Shown here: positions 15,993-24,238 of the stretch, in pieces
Numbering within the stretch: the stretch's first letter is position 1
Layout: each line of letters begins with the position of its first letter
Assembly: GCA_964607765.1 (NCBI GenBank)
Contig: CAZSNT010000031.1
Coordinates: 6,844-70,843 of the forward strand
Direction of reading: 5' to 3'
DNA: 64,000 nucleotides
Source: CAZSNT01 sp964607765
GTDB lineage: Bacteria; Verrucomicrobiota; Lentisphaeria; Oligosphaerales; JABHEG01
Made by a program: the position numbers and the translations under genes
Notes under the pieces: generated by a model
Databases searched by the model: none
What the model saw: only the letters and a program-made list of their open reading frames with translations
Told to the model about the DNA's origin: nothing

Positions 15993-16405
15993 TCGTAACG
16001 TGCTTCGACGCTGATACTGATGCCGCCCCGCGGATTGAAGTCGCCTTCCACGACGGCCACGCGCGGGTGGCAGGCGCTGACCACGTCGTCGAGGATGCGG
16101 TTGACAGCTTCCTCGTGGAAGGTGTTGTGGTTGCGGAACGCGAACAGGTAGAGTTTGAGCGACTTGCTCTCGATGCAGGTGCGGTCCGGCACGTAGCGGA
16201 TGCGGACCGTGCCGAAGTCCGGCTGGTCCGTGACCGGGCAGCGGGAGGTGAACTCGGGGCAGTCGAACGTCACCCAGTAGTCCCTGTCGGCGTAGCGGTT
16301 GGGGAAGGTCTCGAGACGCGCCTTGTCCGGCGAGTCCGGGTAGCTCGTTTCTCCCTGCTGCAGAAGCGTGAGGTCGCGCAGCCGGTCCTGGTCTTGGTCA
16401 GGCAT
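15983..16405 (-). CDS. queF: NADPH-dependent 7-cyano-7-deazaguanine reductase
   Basis: This 140-residue protein is a short (type I) QueF, a tunnel-fold enzyme reducing preQ0 to preQ1 for queuosine in tRNA. EFTSRCPVTDQPDFG contains the Cys that forms the thioimide with substrate and the catalytic Asp. ESKSLKLYLFAFRNH is the NADPH/QueF motif (E(S/L)K(S/A)LK). Further His and Glu residues (NTFHEE) bind the substrate. The ATG at 16405 has AGAGGAG about 10 bases upstream. A TATATT box at 16492-16487 on the minus strand is a possible -10. I saw no preQ1 riboswitch in the leader. Confidence 0.95.
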   Translation of the reverse strand: MPDQDQDRLRDLTLLQQGETSYPDSPDKARLETFPNRYADRDYWVTFDCPEFTSRCPVTDQPDFGTVRIRYVPDRTCIESKSLKLYLFAFRNHNTFHEEAVNRILDDVVSACHPRVAVVEGDFNPRGGISISVEARYECP

Positions 16406-16589
16406 CGGGGTGATGCTCCTCTGTTCGGGCGTCCATGCCTCGCGTCGCGGGCGGCCTGCGTTTTCGCGGCTGCTCGGTGTCGCGGCAATATAGCTCTGTT
16501 CACTCGGGCGTCACGCGTTATGTTACGGGGGTGGCAGAGGGACAGAGTTGAGTTCGTGGTTGAGTCCTGGGATAAAGGTCAGCAGAGAC

Positions 16590-17555
16590 ATGTCGAAGAT
16601 CAGGGTTGGCGTAGTTGGGGTTGGCGCGTTGGGTCGGCATCACACGCGACTGTACAGCGAGTGTGCGGACGCCGAGTTGGTTGGTGTTTTCGATTCGGAC
16701 AGCGAGACCGGGGCCGCGGCCGCGGTTGAGTTCGGGACGCAGGCTTACGGCAGTCTGGCCGAGCTTTCGGGAGCGGTCGACGGATTGAGTGTGGCCGTGC
16801 CCACCGACCTGCACCACTCGGTCGTGAGGGACCTGCTGCTGCGCGGCAACCATGTGCTTGTGGAGAAGCCGATCGCTCAGACTGTTCGGGAAGCGCAGGA
16901 TCTTGTGGATCTGGCGGCCAGCAAGAGCCTCGTGTTGCAGGTGGGACACGTGGAACGCTTCAATCCGGTATTGGAATGCCTGGCCCAGGCCCCCGGGCTT
17001 CCGCGATTCATCGAGTCGCACCGTCTGGCCTGTTACCCGCCGCCCAGACCGGGGCTTCGGCCCAGGGGCACGGAAGTGAGTGTTGTGCTGGACCTGATGA
17101 TCCACGACATTGACATCGTTCTGTCCCTGGTGGGAGACGAGATCGAGCGTCTGGACGCTGTCGGCGTCCCCGTGCTCAGCGAATCTGAAGATATTGCCAA
17201 TGCGCACATCGTGTTCAGGAACGGGTGTATCGCGAACCTGACCGCGAGCCGTGTCAGCCAGGAACAGCTGCGTAAGATCCGCGTGTTCAAGAATTCTGCC
17301 TACTTGTCCCTGGACTACGGTGCCCGGACCGGCGAGATCGCGACACGAACCGCAGCGGGTATCGACCGCCACCCCGTGCCGGTGCACGACGTGAACGCGT
17401 TGCAGGCCGAGCTCGAGGATTTCTGTCGCTGTATCGCTGCGGTGAAGCAGACCGGGGAACTGGCCGAGCCACGGGTCAGTGGCGTTGAGGGGCTGCGGGC
17501 GCTTCAGGTTGCGGAATCCGTCCTCGAGGATATTGCCCGGGGACGCCAGGGCTGA
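16590..17555 (+). CDS. Gfo/Idh/MocA family oxidoreductase, GnnA-like
   Basis: This cytoplasmic protein of 321 residues has the Rossmann loop GVVGVGALGRHH at residues 7-18, EKPIAQT near 92 and DLMIHDIDIVLSL near 170, carrying the conserved His of the catalytic pocket. HVERFNPVLE and FIESHRLACY resemble the Gfo/Idh members often found in lipid A gene neighbourhoods. Among these, GnnA oxidises the 3-OH of UDP-GlcNAc. Here no lpx gene is adjacent, so the substrate is unproven. The ATG at 16590 is chosen because the Rossmann strand begins straight after it. A methyltransferase gene follows 21 bases later. Confidence 0.8.
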   Translation: MSKIRVGVVGVGALGRHHTRLYSECADAELVGVFDSDSETGAAAAVEFGTQAYGSLAELSGAVDGLSVAVPTDLHHSVVRDLLLRGNHVLVEKPIAQTVREAQDLVDLAASKSLVLQVGHVERFNPVLECLAQAPGLPRFIESHRLACYPPPRPGLRPRGTEVSVVLDLMIHDIDIVLSLVGDEIERLDAVGVPVLSESEDIANAHIVFRNGCIANLTASRVSQEQLRKIRVFKNSAYLSLDYGARTGEIATRTAAGIDRHPVPVHDVNALQAELEDFCRCIAAVKQTGELAEPRVSGVEGLRALQVAESVLEDIARGRQG

Positions 17556-17576
17556 CTGGGGAACACGGGGTGCTGC

Positions 17577-18338
17577 ATGGGGTTTTACGACGACCTGGCC
17601 GGTTGCTACGATGCGCTCACCGACAGCGAGATCCGGTGCCGGCTGGCCCAGGGATTCGCGGAGCAGTTGCAGCGTCGGTACGCGCCCGGGAGTGTTCTGG
17701 ACGTTGCCTGCGGCACGGGTGTCTACAGCCTTGCTCTCTGTCGGTTGGGTATGGCAGTGCAGGGCGTCGACCTGTCGTCAGCCATGCTGCAGCAGGCGGA
17801 GCGGAGCGCTGCGGCCGAAGGGTTGCCTGTGACGTGGGTCTGTGCTCCGATGCAGGAGCTGCCGGATCGTGTTGCCGGGCCCTTCGACACGGTGCTCTGC
17901 ATGGGCAACTCCATTCCGCATCTTCTCTGTGACTCGGACCTGGACTCGGCGTTGGCCGGGTTCGTGCGACGTCTGTCTCGCGGCGGCACGGTCATTCTGC
18001 AGCTGCTGAACTACGACCGGGTGCTGGCCGAGCGTGAACGTATCGTGGGGGTGACGCGGCACGGGGCGGAGGAGTACATCCGATTCTACGACTTCGGCGA
18101 CGATGTGTTGGCGTTCAACGTTCTGTCGATCCGCTGGGAGACCGGCAGGACGGGCGACGCGGTCGTCAGGGAACAGCATCTGAGCAGCACGCCGTTGCGG
18201 CCGTATCGGGCGTCCGAGCTTGCATCGGCGCTCGAGGCGCTCGGTGCGGATGAGGTCGACGTGTTCGGAGATCTGGCATTTGGCGCGTTTGATCAGAGGA
18301 CGTCGCCGACCGCCATGATAGTGGCTCGCTTTGGCTGA
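17577..18338 (+). CDS. Class I SAM-dependent methyltransferase
   Basis: This 253-residue protein has the SAM-binding motif I VLDVACGTGVYSLALC near residues 40-55, an acidic end of strand beta 2 (GVDLSSAML) and the post-I region DTVLCMGNSIPHLL. These place it among small-molecule methyltransferases of the Methyltransf_25/11 type. The ATG at 17577 lies 21 bases after the GnnA-like gene, so they are probably cotranscribed. The C-terminal half (ETGRTGDAVVREQHLSSTP) lacks a diagnostic motif; substrate unknown. Its stop codon is only 1 base from the end of the convergent pcm gene. Confidence 0.85.
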   Translation: MGFYDDLAGCYDALTDSEIRCRLAQGFAEQLQRRYAPGSVLDVACGTGVYSLALCRLGMAVQGVDLSSAMLQQAERSAAAEGLPVTWVCAPMQELPDRVAGPFDTVLCMGNSIPHLLCDSDLDSALAGFVRRLSRGGTVILQLLNYDRVLAERERIVGVTRHGAEEYIRFYDFGDDVLAFNVLSIRWETGRTGDAVVREQHLSSTPLRPYRASELASALEALGADEVDVFGDLAFGAFDQRTSPTAMIVARFG

Positions 18339-18339
18339 G

Positions 18340-19041
18340 CTACTCGTCCCATCCGTGTCTGCCGATCAGCGGCACAAACCGGCACGGTGTGGTTTTGCGT
18401 GTGCTGAAGCCGTCCGCCGTTCGCTCGCAGATGACCAGCTCCTGGAAGTGCCTTGATCCCACCGGTATGGCCAGCCTGCCACCGACGCTGAGCTGTTCCT
18501 GGAGCGGCTCGGGCAGTGTTGGGGATGCGGCGGTGACGATGATGGCGTCGTAGGGCGCGCGCTCCGGCCATCCGAGTGTGCCGTCTGCAAGGTGGACGTG
18601 GACGTTGCTGAGGCCGAGGGCCGCGAATCGGCTCCGCGCCTGCTCGGCGAGCGGCGCGATGCGTTCGACTGAAACTGCCTCGGCGACCAGTAGCGCGAGG
18701 ATGGCCGCCTGGTATCCGCTTCCCGTACCGACCTCGAGTACGCGATCGGACGGCGAGAGTGCGAGCATCTGGGTCATCTCGGCGACCATGAACGGCTGTG
18801 AGATTGTCTGCCCGTGCCCAATCCCGAGCGGGTGGTCTCCGTAGGCGGCCCGCAGGCTCGTCCCGAGGCTGCAGAACTGGTGTCGCGGGATGGTCCGGAA
18901 TGCACTCAACACAGCTGTGCTGCGGATGCCCCGCCGCTCGAGTTGGCTCTCAACCATGTCTCGCCGTCGGTCACGGGCCTCTTCGCTGTCGCCCGGGAGC
19001 ATTCCCGAGGAGCTCAGTGCTTCAGGATCCAATCCAGCCAT
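18340..19041 (-). CDS. pcm: Protein-L-isoaspartate O-methyltransferase
   Basis: This protein of about 233 residues methylates isoaspartyl residues in damaged proteins so they can revert. HGQTISQPFMVAEMTQ (isoaspartyl substrate region) and VLEVGTGSGYQAAILA (SAM-binding motif) are diagnostic, followed by DAIIVTAASPTLPEPL and GGRLAIPVG. The ATG at 19041 has AGGAG 10 bases upstream and overlaps the exporter gene by 28 bases; a shorter start at 19002 is possible. The N-terminal 30 residues are extra relative to E. coli Pcm. Confidence 0.93.
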   Translation of the reverse strand: MAGLDPEALSSSGMLPGDSEEARDRRRDMVESQLERRGIRSTAVLSAFRTIPRHQFCSLGTSLRAAYGDHPLGIGHGQTISQPFMVAEMTQMLALSPSDRVLEVGTGSGYQAAILALLVAEAVSVERIAPLAEQARSRFAALGLSNVHVHLADGTLGWPERAPYDAIIVTAASPTLPEPLQEQLSVGGRLAIPVGSRHFQELVICERTADGFSTRKTTPCRFVPLIGRHGWDE

Positions 19042-19529
19042 GGCAGTTCCACTCCTGCCTGAATCGCCAGTGTGACCGCGGTCACGGCCGCTGCGGCGAT
19101 CAGCACACCGATGATATCCGCGACGATGAACTTCTTCTTGTCCAATCCGAGCAGGAAAGCCCCGACCGCTCCGGTATAGACGCCGCTGCCGGGCAGCGGG
19201 ATCCCGATGAACACGGCGACTCCGAACTCGCCGTACCGGTCCACGTACGGCTTGAGCTTAGCCTGGGCGCGTTTCAGGACAGGGCCGCAGAAACGGTGGA
19301 ACCACTGGAAGCCCTCCAGCCACCGCAGCACGGGTGTGAGTAGGAAAAAGACCGCCCAGCCCAGAACGATGTTCACGAGCACGCACACCAGCACGACGAC
19401 TGGCCACGACATCAGACTCCTGTCAATACCCCACGCTTCGTTGCCCAGGATGCCGTAGGGAATGGAGGCGCGCAGTTCCAGCGCGGGAATGAGAGTGATG
19501 AACGTCAAGAGGACAATTTGCTTGAGCAA
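19014..19529 (-). CDS. Small multidrug export-type membrane protein
   Basis: This 171-residue hydrophobic protein matches the family called putative small multi-drug export protein (COG2426-like). It opens with ELRASIPYGI, typical of the family, and holds GVAVFIGIPLPGSGVYTGAVGA, a conserved Gly/Pro re-entrant-like segment. About four membrane segments are predicted (1-20, 40-65, 100-125, 135-165). The drug-export role is an old family label rather than proven function. The gene is upstream of and overlaps pcm. Confidence 0.8.
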   Translation of the reverse strand: MLKQIVLLTFITLIPALELRASIPYGILGNEAWGIDRSLMSWPVVVLVCVLVNIVLGWAVFFLLTPVLRWLEGFQWFHRFCGPVLKRAQAKLKPYVDRYGEFGVAVFIGIPLPGSGVYTGAVGAFLLGLDKKKFIVADIIGVLIAAAAVTAVTLAIQAGVELPWLDWILKH

Positions 19530-19615
19530 TCGCAGGTTACTCCATCATTGGGGCGGGTGGGCCGGTGTCGCGGAGCGCTCCGTCAGCCCGTCGCCGCCGG
19601 TCGTTGGTTACTGGG

Positions 19616-22090
19616 TCAGCCGATGGTCTCCTCCACGCGGTCAGCCGGCGTCTCACCGAAATGCGGCAGGGGCAGATCGATGAGGAAGGACGTTCCCTTG
19701 CCCGCCTCGCTGTCCACCCAGATGCTGCCGCCATGGTCTGTGACAAGCTTGCGCACGATGGCCAGACCGAGGCCCGTGCCCGTCGCCTTCCCGGATGTAA
19801 CAAAGGGCTTGAACACGTTCTCCCGGATGTCTTCCGGGATTCCCGGGCCGTCATCCGAAACGCAGAAGTGCATCTTCTGCGCGTCGTTTCGGCACCGGAC
19901 CGTGATTCGGCCCTGGCCTCCCATGGCGTCAGCAGCGTTCCGCGCCAGGTTGAGCAACACGCGGAGGATCTTCTCTCGGTCGATGCGGATTGCGGCTGTG
20001 CACGCCACGTCCGCTTTGAGGGTAATCCGGGTGTCCCGGAGCTCGCTCTTGGCGCGCTCGATGAACTCCTCGATAAGAGGCTTTGCCTCAACGATCTCCA
20101 GTGCCAGCTTCTTCGTGCCGCGCGAGAAGTCCAGTACTTCCTGTGCCATTTGGTTCATGCGTGTCAGTTCCTTGATCACGCGGTCGGCATAGTCGGCAAG
20201 ATCGGGGTCCGTGGCGCCCAGGTCCTGCATCAGCGAGACGTACCCGTAGGCGGCGGTCAGCGGTCCGCGCATGTCGTGGATGATCATGGAGGCCATTTCG
20301 CCCACGGCGGAGAGCTTCTCCTTGGTAATCAGCTCTTTCTGCGTTGCTCTGAGCTGCTGCAGCGCATCCTGCAGGTCCGTGTTGCGCACGCCCAACTCGT
20401 CGATGAGCTGCGTGTTGTCCAGGATTAGGGCAGCCTGCTGCGCCAGCACGGAGACAAGGCGGACATCGTCTTCCGTGAAGACCTTTCCGGGCGAGAGCGA
20501 CGTACCGCGCTTGTTGTAGAGATTGAGCAGGCCGACCAGCCGATCCCGAACCACGAGAGGCGTGGACAGGAAGCTGTCCGCGGGAATCCGCAGTGTTCCC
20601 AGCCGCGTCCCGGCGTCCACTTTGTTTCGCAGGAACAGGCGTCCCTCCTGCATCAGAGCGGGATTGGCCGCCTTCTCAAACTGCTTGATGATGTCGAGGC
20701 GGAACGCGGATTTGCCCTTCCTGACATCGGCTTCCCGGGCGACCCAGTGCCAACCGCGGCCATCGTCTCCGAGCGTGAGACTGACACAGTCGACAGCGAT
20801 GGTGCGCCCGATCAGGTTGGTGAGTCTGACCGGGGCATTCTTCAGGGTGGCTTCCTCGGCGGAGAACTGGCTTGACTCCAGGATGGTCGACAGCTCCACC
20901 TCCTGGTGCAGCACGGTCTTCCGGGATCTCTTGATACTCAGCGTGATGGCGACAGCGAGATTACCGCTGAATACAGCCAGGCAGGGGATGAACTCCACCA
21001 GGTACCCGTAGGCGGAGAACAGGTGCATGGCACCGACGCCTCCGGAGGCGCAGAGCCCGAGCCACACGAGTGCGGCCTGGCCGGAGGAGAGCCGGAACAG
21101 CAACCAGCCGCTGACTACCGAGATGAGCAGAATCATGGCGATCGCGCCCAGCGTGCTCTGCCGTTTCAGATGCTGCCCAGTGAGGATGTTGTCGATGATG
21201 ATCCCCTGCACGAACACGCCGAAGAGCTCACGCAGCGGCGTCGTCACCAGATCCGCATTGACCAGGCCGTGGGACATCTGCCCCACCAGCACGAGCTTAT
21301 CCTTGAACAGACCCTTGGGGTACCGTCCTTCGATCAGAACGTGGAATTGACACAGATCGAACGTGTTCTCCTGCCCGTAATAGTTGACTCGGAATCCGCC
21401 GTGCTCTGTAACCGGCAGATCGCGCAGGAACGGTGCCCGTCCCAGGTGCCGATCGCCCTGCGCCCGAGCGCGGTTCTCCAGGAACCGTGACGCGGCCTCG
21501 ATTCCCAGAGCCAGGTATCCGTACCCGCTGTGTTCCAGGGCAAGAGGGGTCATCCGGCACTTGCCGTCGAGTGCCGGCGGGATATTGATGTGCCCCAGGC
21601 CGGCCGCTGCACCGTTGAGGGCCGGGAAATTGGTGCGCAGATCCCCGACGTGCCACAGGGGGCCGACGGCAGCATGCTTGCCCAGCGCGACGGGGCAGAA
21701 GACGGGGAACACGACGTTGCCTGCCCGACGTGTTGCCTCCACGAGTCGGGCATCCTCTTGCGGGTCGTCCGCTTCGTTCGCGAAGAACACGTCAAAACAG
21801 ATGACGTTTGCTCCCGCCGCGGCGAGTTCTTCAATGGCCTGCGCATAGAGCGAGCGCGGCCACGGCGGCTCACGCAGTTTCTCAATGCACCGTGGTGTGA
21901 TACCCACCACAACCACGTCGGACGAGGCGAGTCGGTAGCCGCGCAGCAGGAATCGTGTGTCGTGGGTCATCAGTTCGAGCTGCTCGAACTGTTTTGCCAG
22001 AAAGACCAGGACAACGAGCGCGGCCACGGCAAGAGTCCACCGCTGCTCACTCCAAGTTCTTCCAAGCTTGCTCACGGGCGCACTTTCCAT
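19616..22090 (-). CDS. CHASE2-GAF sensor histidine kinase
   Basis: This 824-residue membrane kinase has an N-terminal membrane anchor (about 18-35), then a large extracytoplasmic CHASE2 domain to about residue 320 (VVVVGITPRCIEKL, NVICFDVFFAN, NYYGQENTFDLCQ, LVLVGQMSHGLVNADL). Three membrane helices follow (about 325-390), then a GAF domain (about 400-570, LIGRTIAVDCVSL to LVGLLNLYNKRG) and a coiled linker. The HisKA H-box is IIHDMRGPLTAAYGY and the ATPase domain has RNAADAMGG, SDDGPGIPED and GTGLGLAIVRKL. The phospho-acceptor His is present. No response regulator is adjacent. A promoter with -10 TACATT lies at 22152-22180. CHASE2 ligands are generally unknown. Confidence 0.92.
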   Translation of the reverse strand: MESAPVSKLGRTWSEQRWTLAVAALVVLVFLAKQFEQLELMTHDTRFLLRGYRLASSDVVVVGITPRCIEKLREPPWPRSLYAQAIEELAAAGANVICFDVFFANEADDPQEDARLVEATRRAGNVVFPVFCPVALGKHAAVGPLWHVGDLRTNFPALNGAAAGLGHINIPPALDGKCRMTPLALEHSGYGYLALGIEAASRFLENRARAQGDRHLGRAPFLRDLPVTEHGGFRVNYYGQENTFDLCQFHVLIEGRYPKGLFKDKLVLVGQMSHGLVNADLVTTPLRELFGVFVQGIIIDNILTGQHLKRQSTLGAIAMILLISVVSGWLLFRLSSGQAALVWLGLCASGGVGAMHLFSAYGYLVEFIPCLAVFSGNLAVAITLSIKRSRKTVLHQEVELSTILESSQFSAEEATLKNAPVRLTNLIGRTIAVDCVSLTLGDDGRGWHWVAREADVRKGKSAFRLDIIKQFEKAANPALMQEGRLFLRNKVDAGTRLGTLRIPADSFLSTPLVVRDRLVGLLNLYNKRGTSLSPGKVFTEDDVRLVSVLAQQAALILDNTQLIDELGVRNTDLQDALQQLRATQKELITKEKLSAVGEMASMIIHDMRGPLTAAYGYVSLMQDLGATDPDLADYADRVIKELTRMNQMAQEVLDFSRGTKKLALEIVEAKPLIEEFIERAKSELRDTRITLKADVACTAAIRIDREKILRVLLNLARNAADAMGGQGRITVRCRNDAQKMHFCVSDDGPGIPEDIRENVFKPFVTSGKATGTGLGLAIVRKLVTDHGGSIWVDSEAGKGTSFLIDLPLPHFGETPADRVEETIG

Positions 22091-22151
22091 GCGGTCGGGT
22101 CAGGAGTTCACTCCGCGCGTCCCGGAATTCGCGGGCGTCGGAGGGAGCATT

Positions 22152-22180
22152 AATGTAGCCGCCGGCCGGTTTGGTAACAA
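22152..22180 (-). promoter_or_regulatory. Promoter of the CHASE2 kinase gene
   Basis: Minus strand: TTGTTA (22180-22175), 17 bases, TACATT (22157-22152) followed by AAT, 61 bases before the ATG at 22090. The same TACATTAAT string with a 17-base spacer precedes tRNA-Tyr, so this may be the common housekeeping promoter form in this genome. Confidence 0.55.
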
Positions 22181-22354
22181 CTGTTGTGGGCGACAGGGCA
22201 GGGGAGTGAACCGCATTCCGGTCGATGGGGGGATGGGCGTCCTATTCGACGAATGAGGCGTCTGAGCGTCGTGCAGCGGCTGCGAGGATGTTCTCAGCCG
22301 GAGATCACGCAGAAGCGGCGTAGCGAGTGCGGCGTGCCGGCGGACAGAAGTATG

Positions 22355-23416
22355 CTATGGCCACGGCCACCACGGGAGGCGTCGCCACCAGCCGCGTCGT
22401 CTCCTGCGCCGTCTTGGCGTTCTGCCGCCTCCGCCTCCGTTCCCGTCGTCGGCTTCATCCGGCGGATCTTCGCGCGCGTCTAGTTCGCTTGCTTCGCGGG
22501 TTGTGGGCGGATCCCCGCCGTAGACTTCGTCCACGTGCCCATCATCGAGTCGGCCCTCGCGCCCGGCCACCAGGACTTTGCCGGTGGTGACGGCCACGTT
22601 CGTGGTCAGAACGTCGGCTCCGCCCGGGAGGGTGGCCGGGACAATGTCCGTCTTGACCGTGAATTCCGTGCCCGCCACGCCTGCGATCGCGGCCGGGGTC
22701 ACTACCTCGAACCGGTTGCCTTTCTCCACACTTGCATTGATGGTCACAGCACCGTCGGCGCGAAACACACGGATGATCGTGTACAGCGTGCCGTCCGCTT
22801 CCCGGAACGAGGTAAGCACGCGCGCCGTGCCGGTAACGCTCGCGGTAGAACCATCGCTGAATTCCAGTGTGCAGTCCTCCGCTTTGGCCCAGCCGTCCTT
22901 CCAGGCTTCCCAGCGTTCGCCGTCTTTGAGTATTGTGCCGAGCGTGAATGTCTGCGTTCCCTTGCCCGGGGCGTAGTTCACGACGTTGTGGTACGGGCAG
23001 CCCAGGAAGTAGAAGCCTTCAGCGGCATCGTCCCGGGCGACATAGTAGTGGGCGTACGTGTGGTAGGCCCAGTCTTCCTTGGTCAAGCCCTCATGCGACA
23101 ACAGGCGCGTCTTCATCGAGGGGCAGAGGAACACGTCGTTCATGTACGGGTTCTCGCCGGGACTGAGTCCCAGGAAGGGCCCGAGTTCCTGGCCGAGATT
23201 CCCGGCGGGGAACTCCCGGTACTCGTTGTTGTACATCTGGATGGCGAGTGAGAGGTTGCGTACGTTGTTGATGCAGGCCAGTTGGTCGCTTTTGCGTCGT
23301 GCGTTGGCCACAACCGGCACAACGATGGCTACCACGAGCAGAATGCACGCCATGACGACGATGAGCTCAATCCAGGAAAACCGTACTGCGCGCGAACGTG
23401 GGTGGGAAGGGTTCAT
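22355..23416 (-). CDS. Pseudopilin fused to a FecR-like domain with Arg/Trp tail
   Basis: This protein of 353 residues starts at the ATG at 23416 (GGAG 6 bases upstream). The N-terminal segment RFSWIELIVVMACILLVV is a prepilin helix with Phe at +1 and Glu at +5, but with Arg instead of Gly before the cleavage site. A pilin/DUF1559-like segment follows (ACINNVRNLSLAIQMYNNEY, FLCPSMKTR). From about residue 180 comes a FecR-like beta domain (YTIIRVFRADGAVTINAS, FEVVTPAAIAGVAGTEFTV, VAVTTGKVLVAG). The end is an acidic linker, a Gly run, seven Arg and a Trp/Pro-rich tail (GWWRRLPWWPWP). FecR domains sense or bind at the envelope. The fusion is unusual and its function is unknown. Confidence 0.75.
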   Translation of the reverse strand: MNPSHPRSRAVRFSWIELIVVMACILLVVAIVVPVVANARRKSDQLACINNVRNLSLAIQMYNNEYREFPAGNLGQELGPFLGLSPGENPYMNDVFLCPSMKTRLLSHEGLTKEDWAYHTYAHYYVARDDAAEGFYFLGCPYHNVVNYAPGKGTQTFTLGTILKDGERWEAWKDGWAKAEDCTLEFSDGSTASVTGTARVLTSFREADGTLYTIIRVFRADGAVTINASVEKGNRFEVVTPAAIAGVAGTEFTVKTDIVPATLPGGADVLTTNVAVTTGKVLVAGREGRLDDGHVDEVYGGDPPTTREASELDAREDPPDEADDGNGGGGGRTPRRRRRRRGWWRRLPWWPWP

Positions 23417-23782
23417 GCTTTGCTCCACTTGCCGTCGGTCTGTGCCCGGGCAGAATGCTGAATGGGCAGTCTTGTTTCGCACGGGCCGTCCCGGAATCCG
23501 CTGTGCGGACAAGATTCCGGACGACCTCAGCTTGCCGAACTCAAGGCGCTTTCCTCGGCATTCGCTCAGTCTCGCGCAGCCTCTTCAAATGGAGTGGCAG
23601 GGCCCGCGGTCTGTTGGACTTCGTGCGACCGCTATGCAGAGCGATCGGAGCCACGGCTGCCGAAGCAGCCGCGTGGCGCAAAACGGTACACCTGAAGGCA
23701 ACCACGGAGGGCTTTGCTTGTTCCTAATGTAGTACGCACGCGGGAGCAAATCAAGCGCCACCGAGGGGGTGGGAAAAGAAAG

Positions 23783-23856
23783 GGGATCGGTGGGGGTAAT
23801 AGACGTTAGGGGAAGAGGGGGGGAGGATGCGTCTATTACCGAGATCCACCGATCCC
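23783..23856. repeat. Imperfect inverted repeat in a 500-bp gene-free stretch
   Basis: GGGATCGGTGG then TAATAGACG at 23783-23805 is mirrored by CGTCTATTACC and CCACCGATCCC ending at 23856, with a purine-rich centre. It lies in the stretch 23417-23897 between the pilin-FecR gene and tRNA-Lys, which otherwise contains no ORF I can support. It may be a MITE remnant or a large hairpin. Confidence 0.7.
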
Positions 23857-23897
23857 GCAAATTGCCGGATAATCCGGACTACTTACTGTGTCTCCTG

Positions 23898-23917
23898 CCC
23901 CCTTGAGAGCAAGGGGG
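23898..23917 (-). terminator. Hairpin directly after tRNA-Lys
   Basis: A perfect 8-bp stem CCCCCTTG / CAAGGGGG with a 4-base loop begins 4 bases past the CCA end of the minus-strand tRNA. There is no T-run, so it could be a weak terminator or a processing signal. Confidence 0.5.
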
Positions 23918-23920
23918 ATT

Positions 23921-23996
23921 TGGTACGCCCGCCAGGGCTCGAACCTGGGACCCGATGATTAAGAGTCATCTGCTCTGCCAACTGAGCTACGGGCGC
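23921..23996 (-). tRNA. tRNA-Lys (anticodon CTT)
   Basis: A 76-base cloverleaf reads on the minus strand: acceptor GCGCCCG pairing with CGGGCGT (G1-U72 wobble), D arm AGCTCAGTTGGCAGAGC, anticodon arm GATGA-CTCTTAA-TCATC with anticodon CTT, T arm GTTCGAGCC in context, and an encoded CCA end. It decodes AAG. Confidence 0.95.
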
Positions 23997-24058
23997 TCTC
24001 TCTCCAAGTGTGGCAAACCCCTAATATGGTGCATGAGAATCGCCTTGCAAGACGTCAC

Positions 24059-24166
24059 AGCATCTTTCGCGAGATGCTTGACATCAGGCTGCGCGCAGTC
24101 AGGTTTTTGGAGAGGCCCCGGGCGGCCCGCGGCGGCCGGTGCGAACCGCCCGTGTTCGGGCTTTTT
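24059..24166 (+). other. Hairpin-rich spacer ending in a terminator-like element upstream of rimO
   Basis: The 240-base spacer between tRNA-Lys and rimO holds a 7-bp stem AGCATCT / AGATGCT (24059-24078). At 24148-24161 there is a stem GCCCG-TGTT-CGGGC followed by TTTTT (24162-24166), a compact plus-strand terminator. No gene ends upstream on this strand, so it may terminate a small RNA starting in this spacer or a rimO leader transcript. Nothing else was recognised. Confidence 0.35.
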
Positions 24167-24238
24167 GCATTGCAGGGACACGGTGGCACGAGAGAAGTCT
24201 TCCCCCGGCTCGGGGGGCAGCGCGAGGAATCACGGCGC

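Noticed and set aside
16406..16589. preQ1 riboswitch upstream of queF
   Set aside because: The compact pseudoknot sequence with A-rich tail and overlapping ribosome site is absent.
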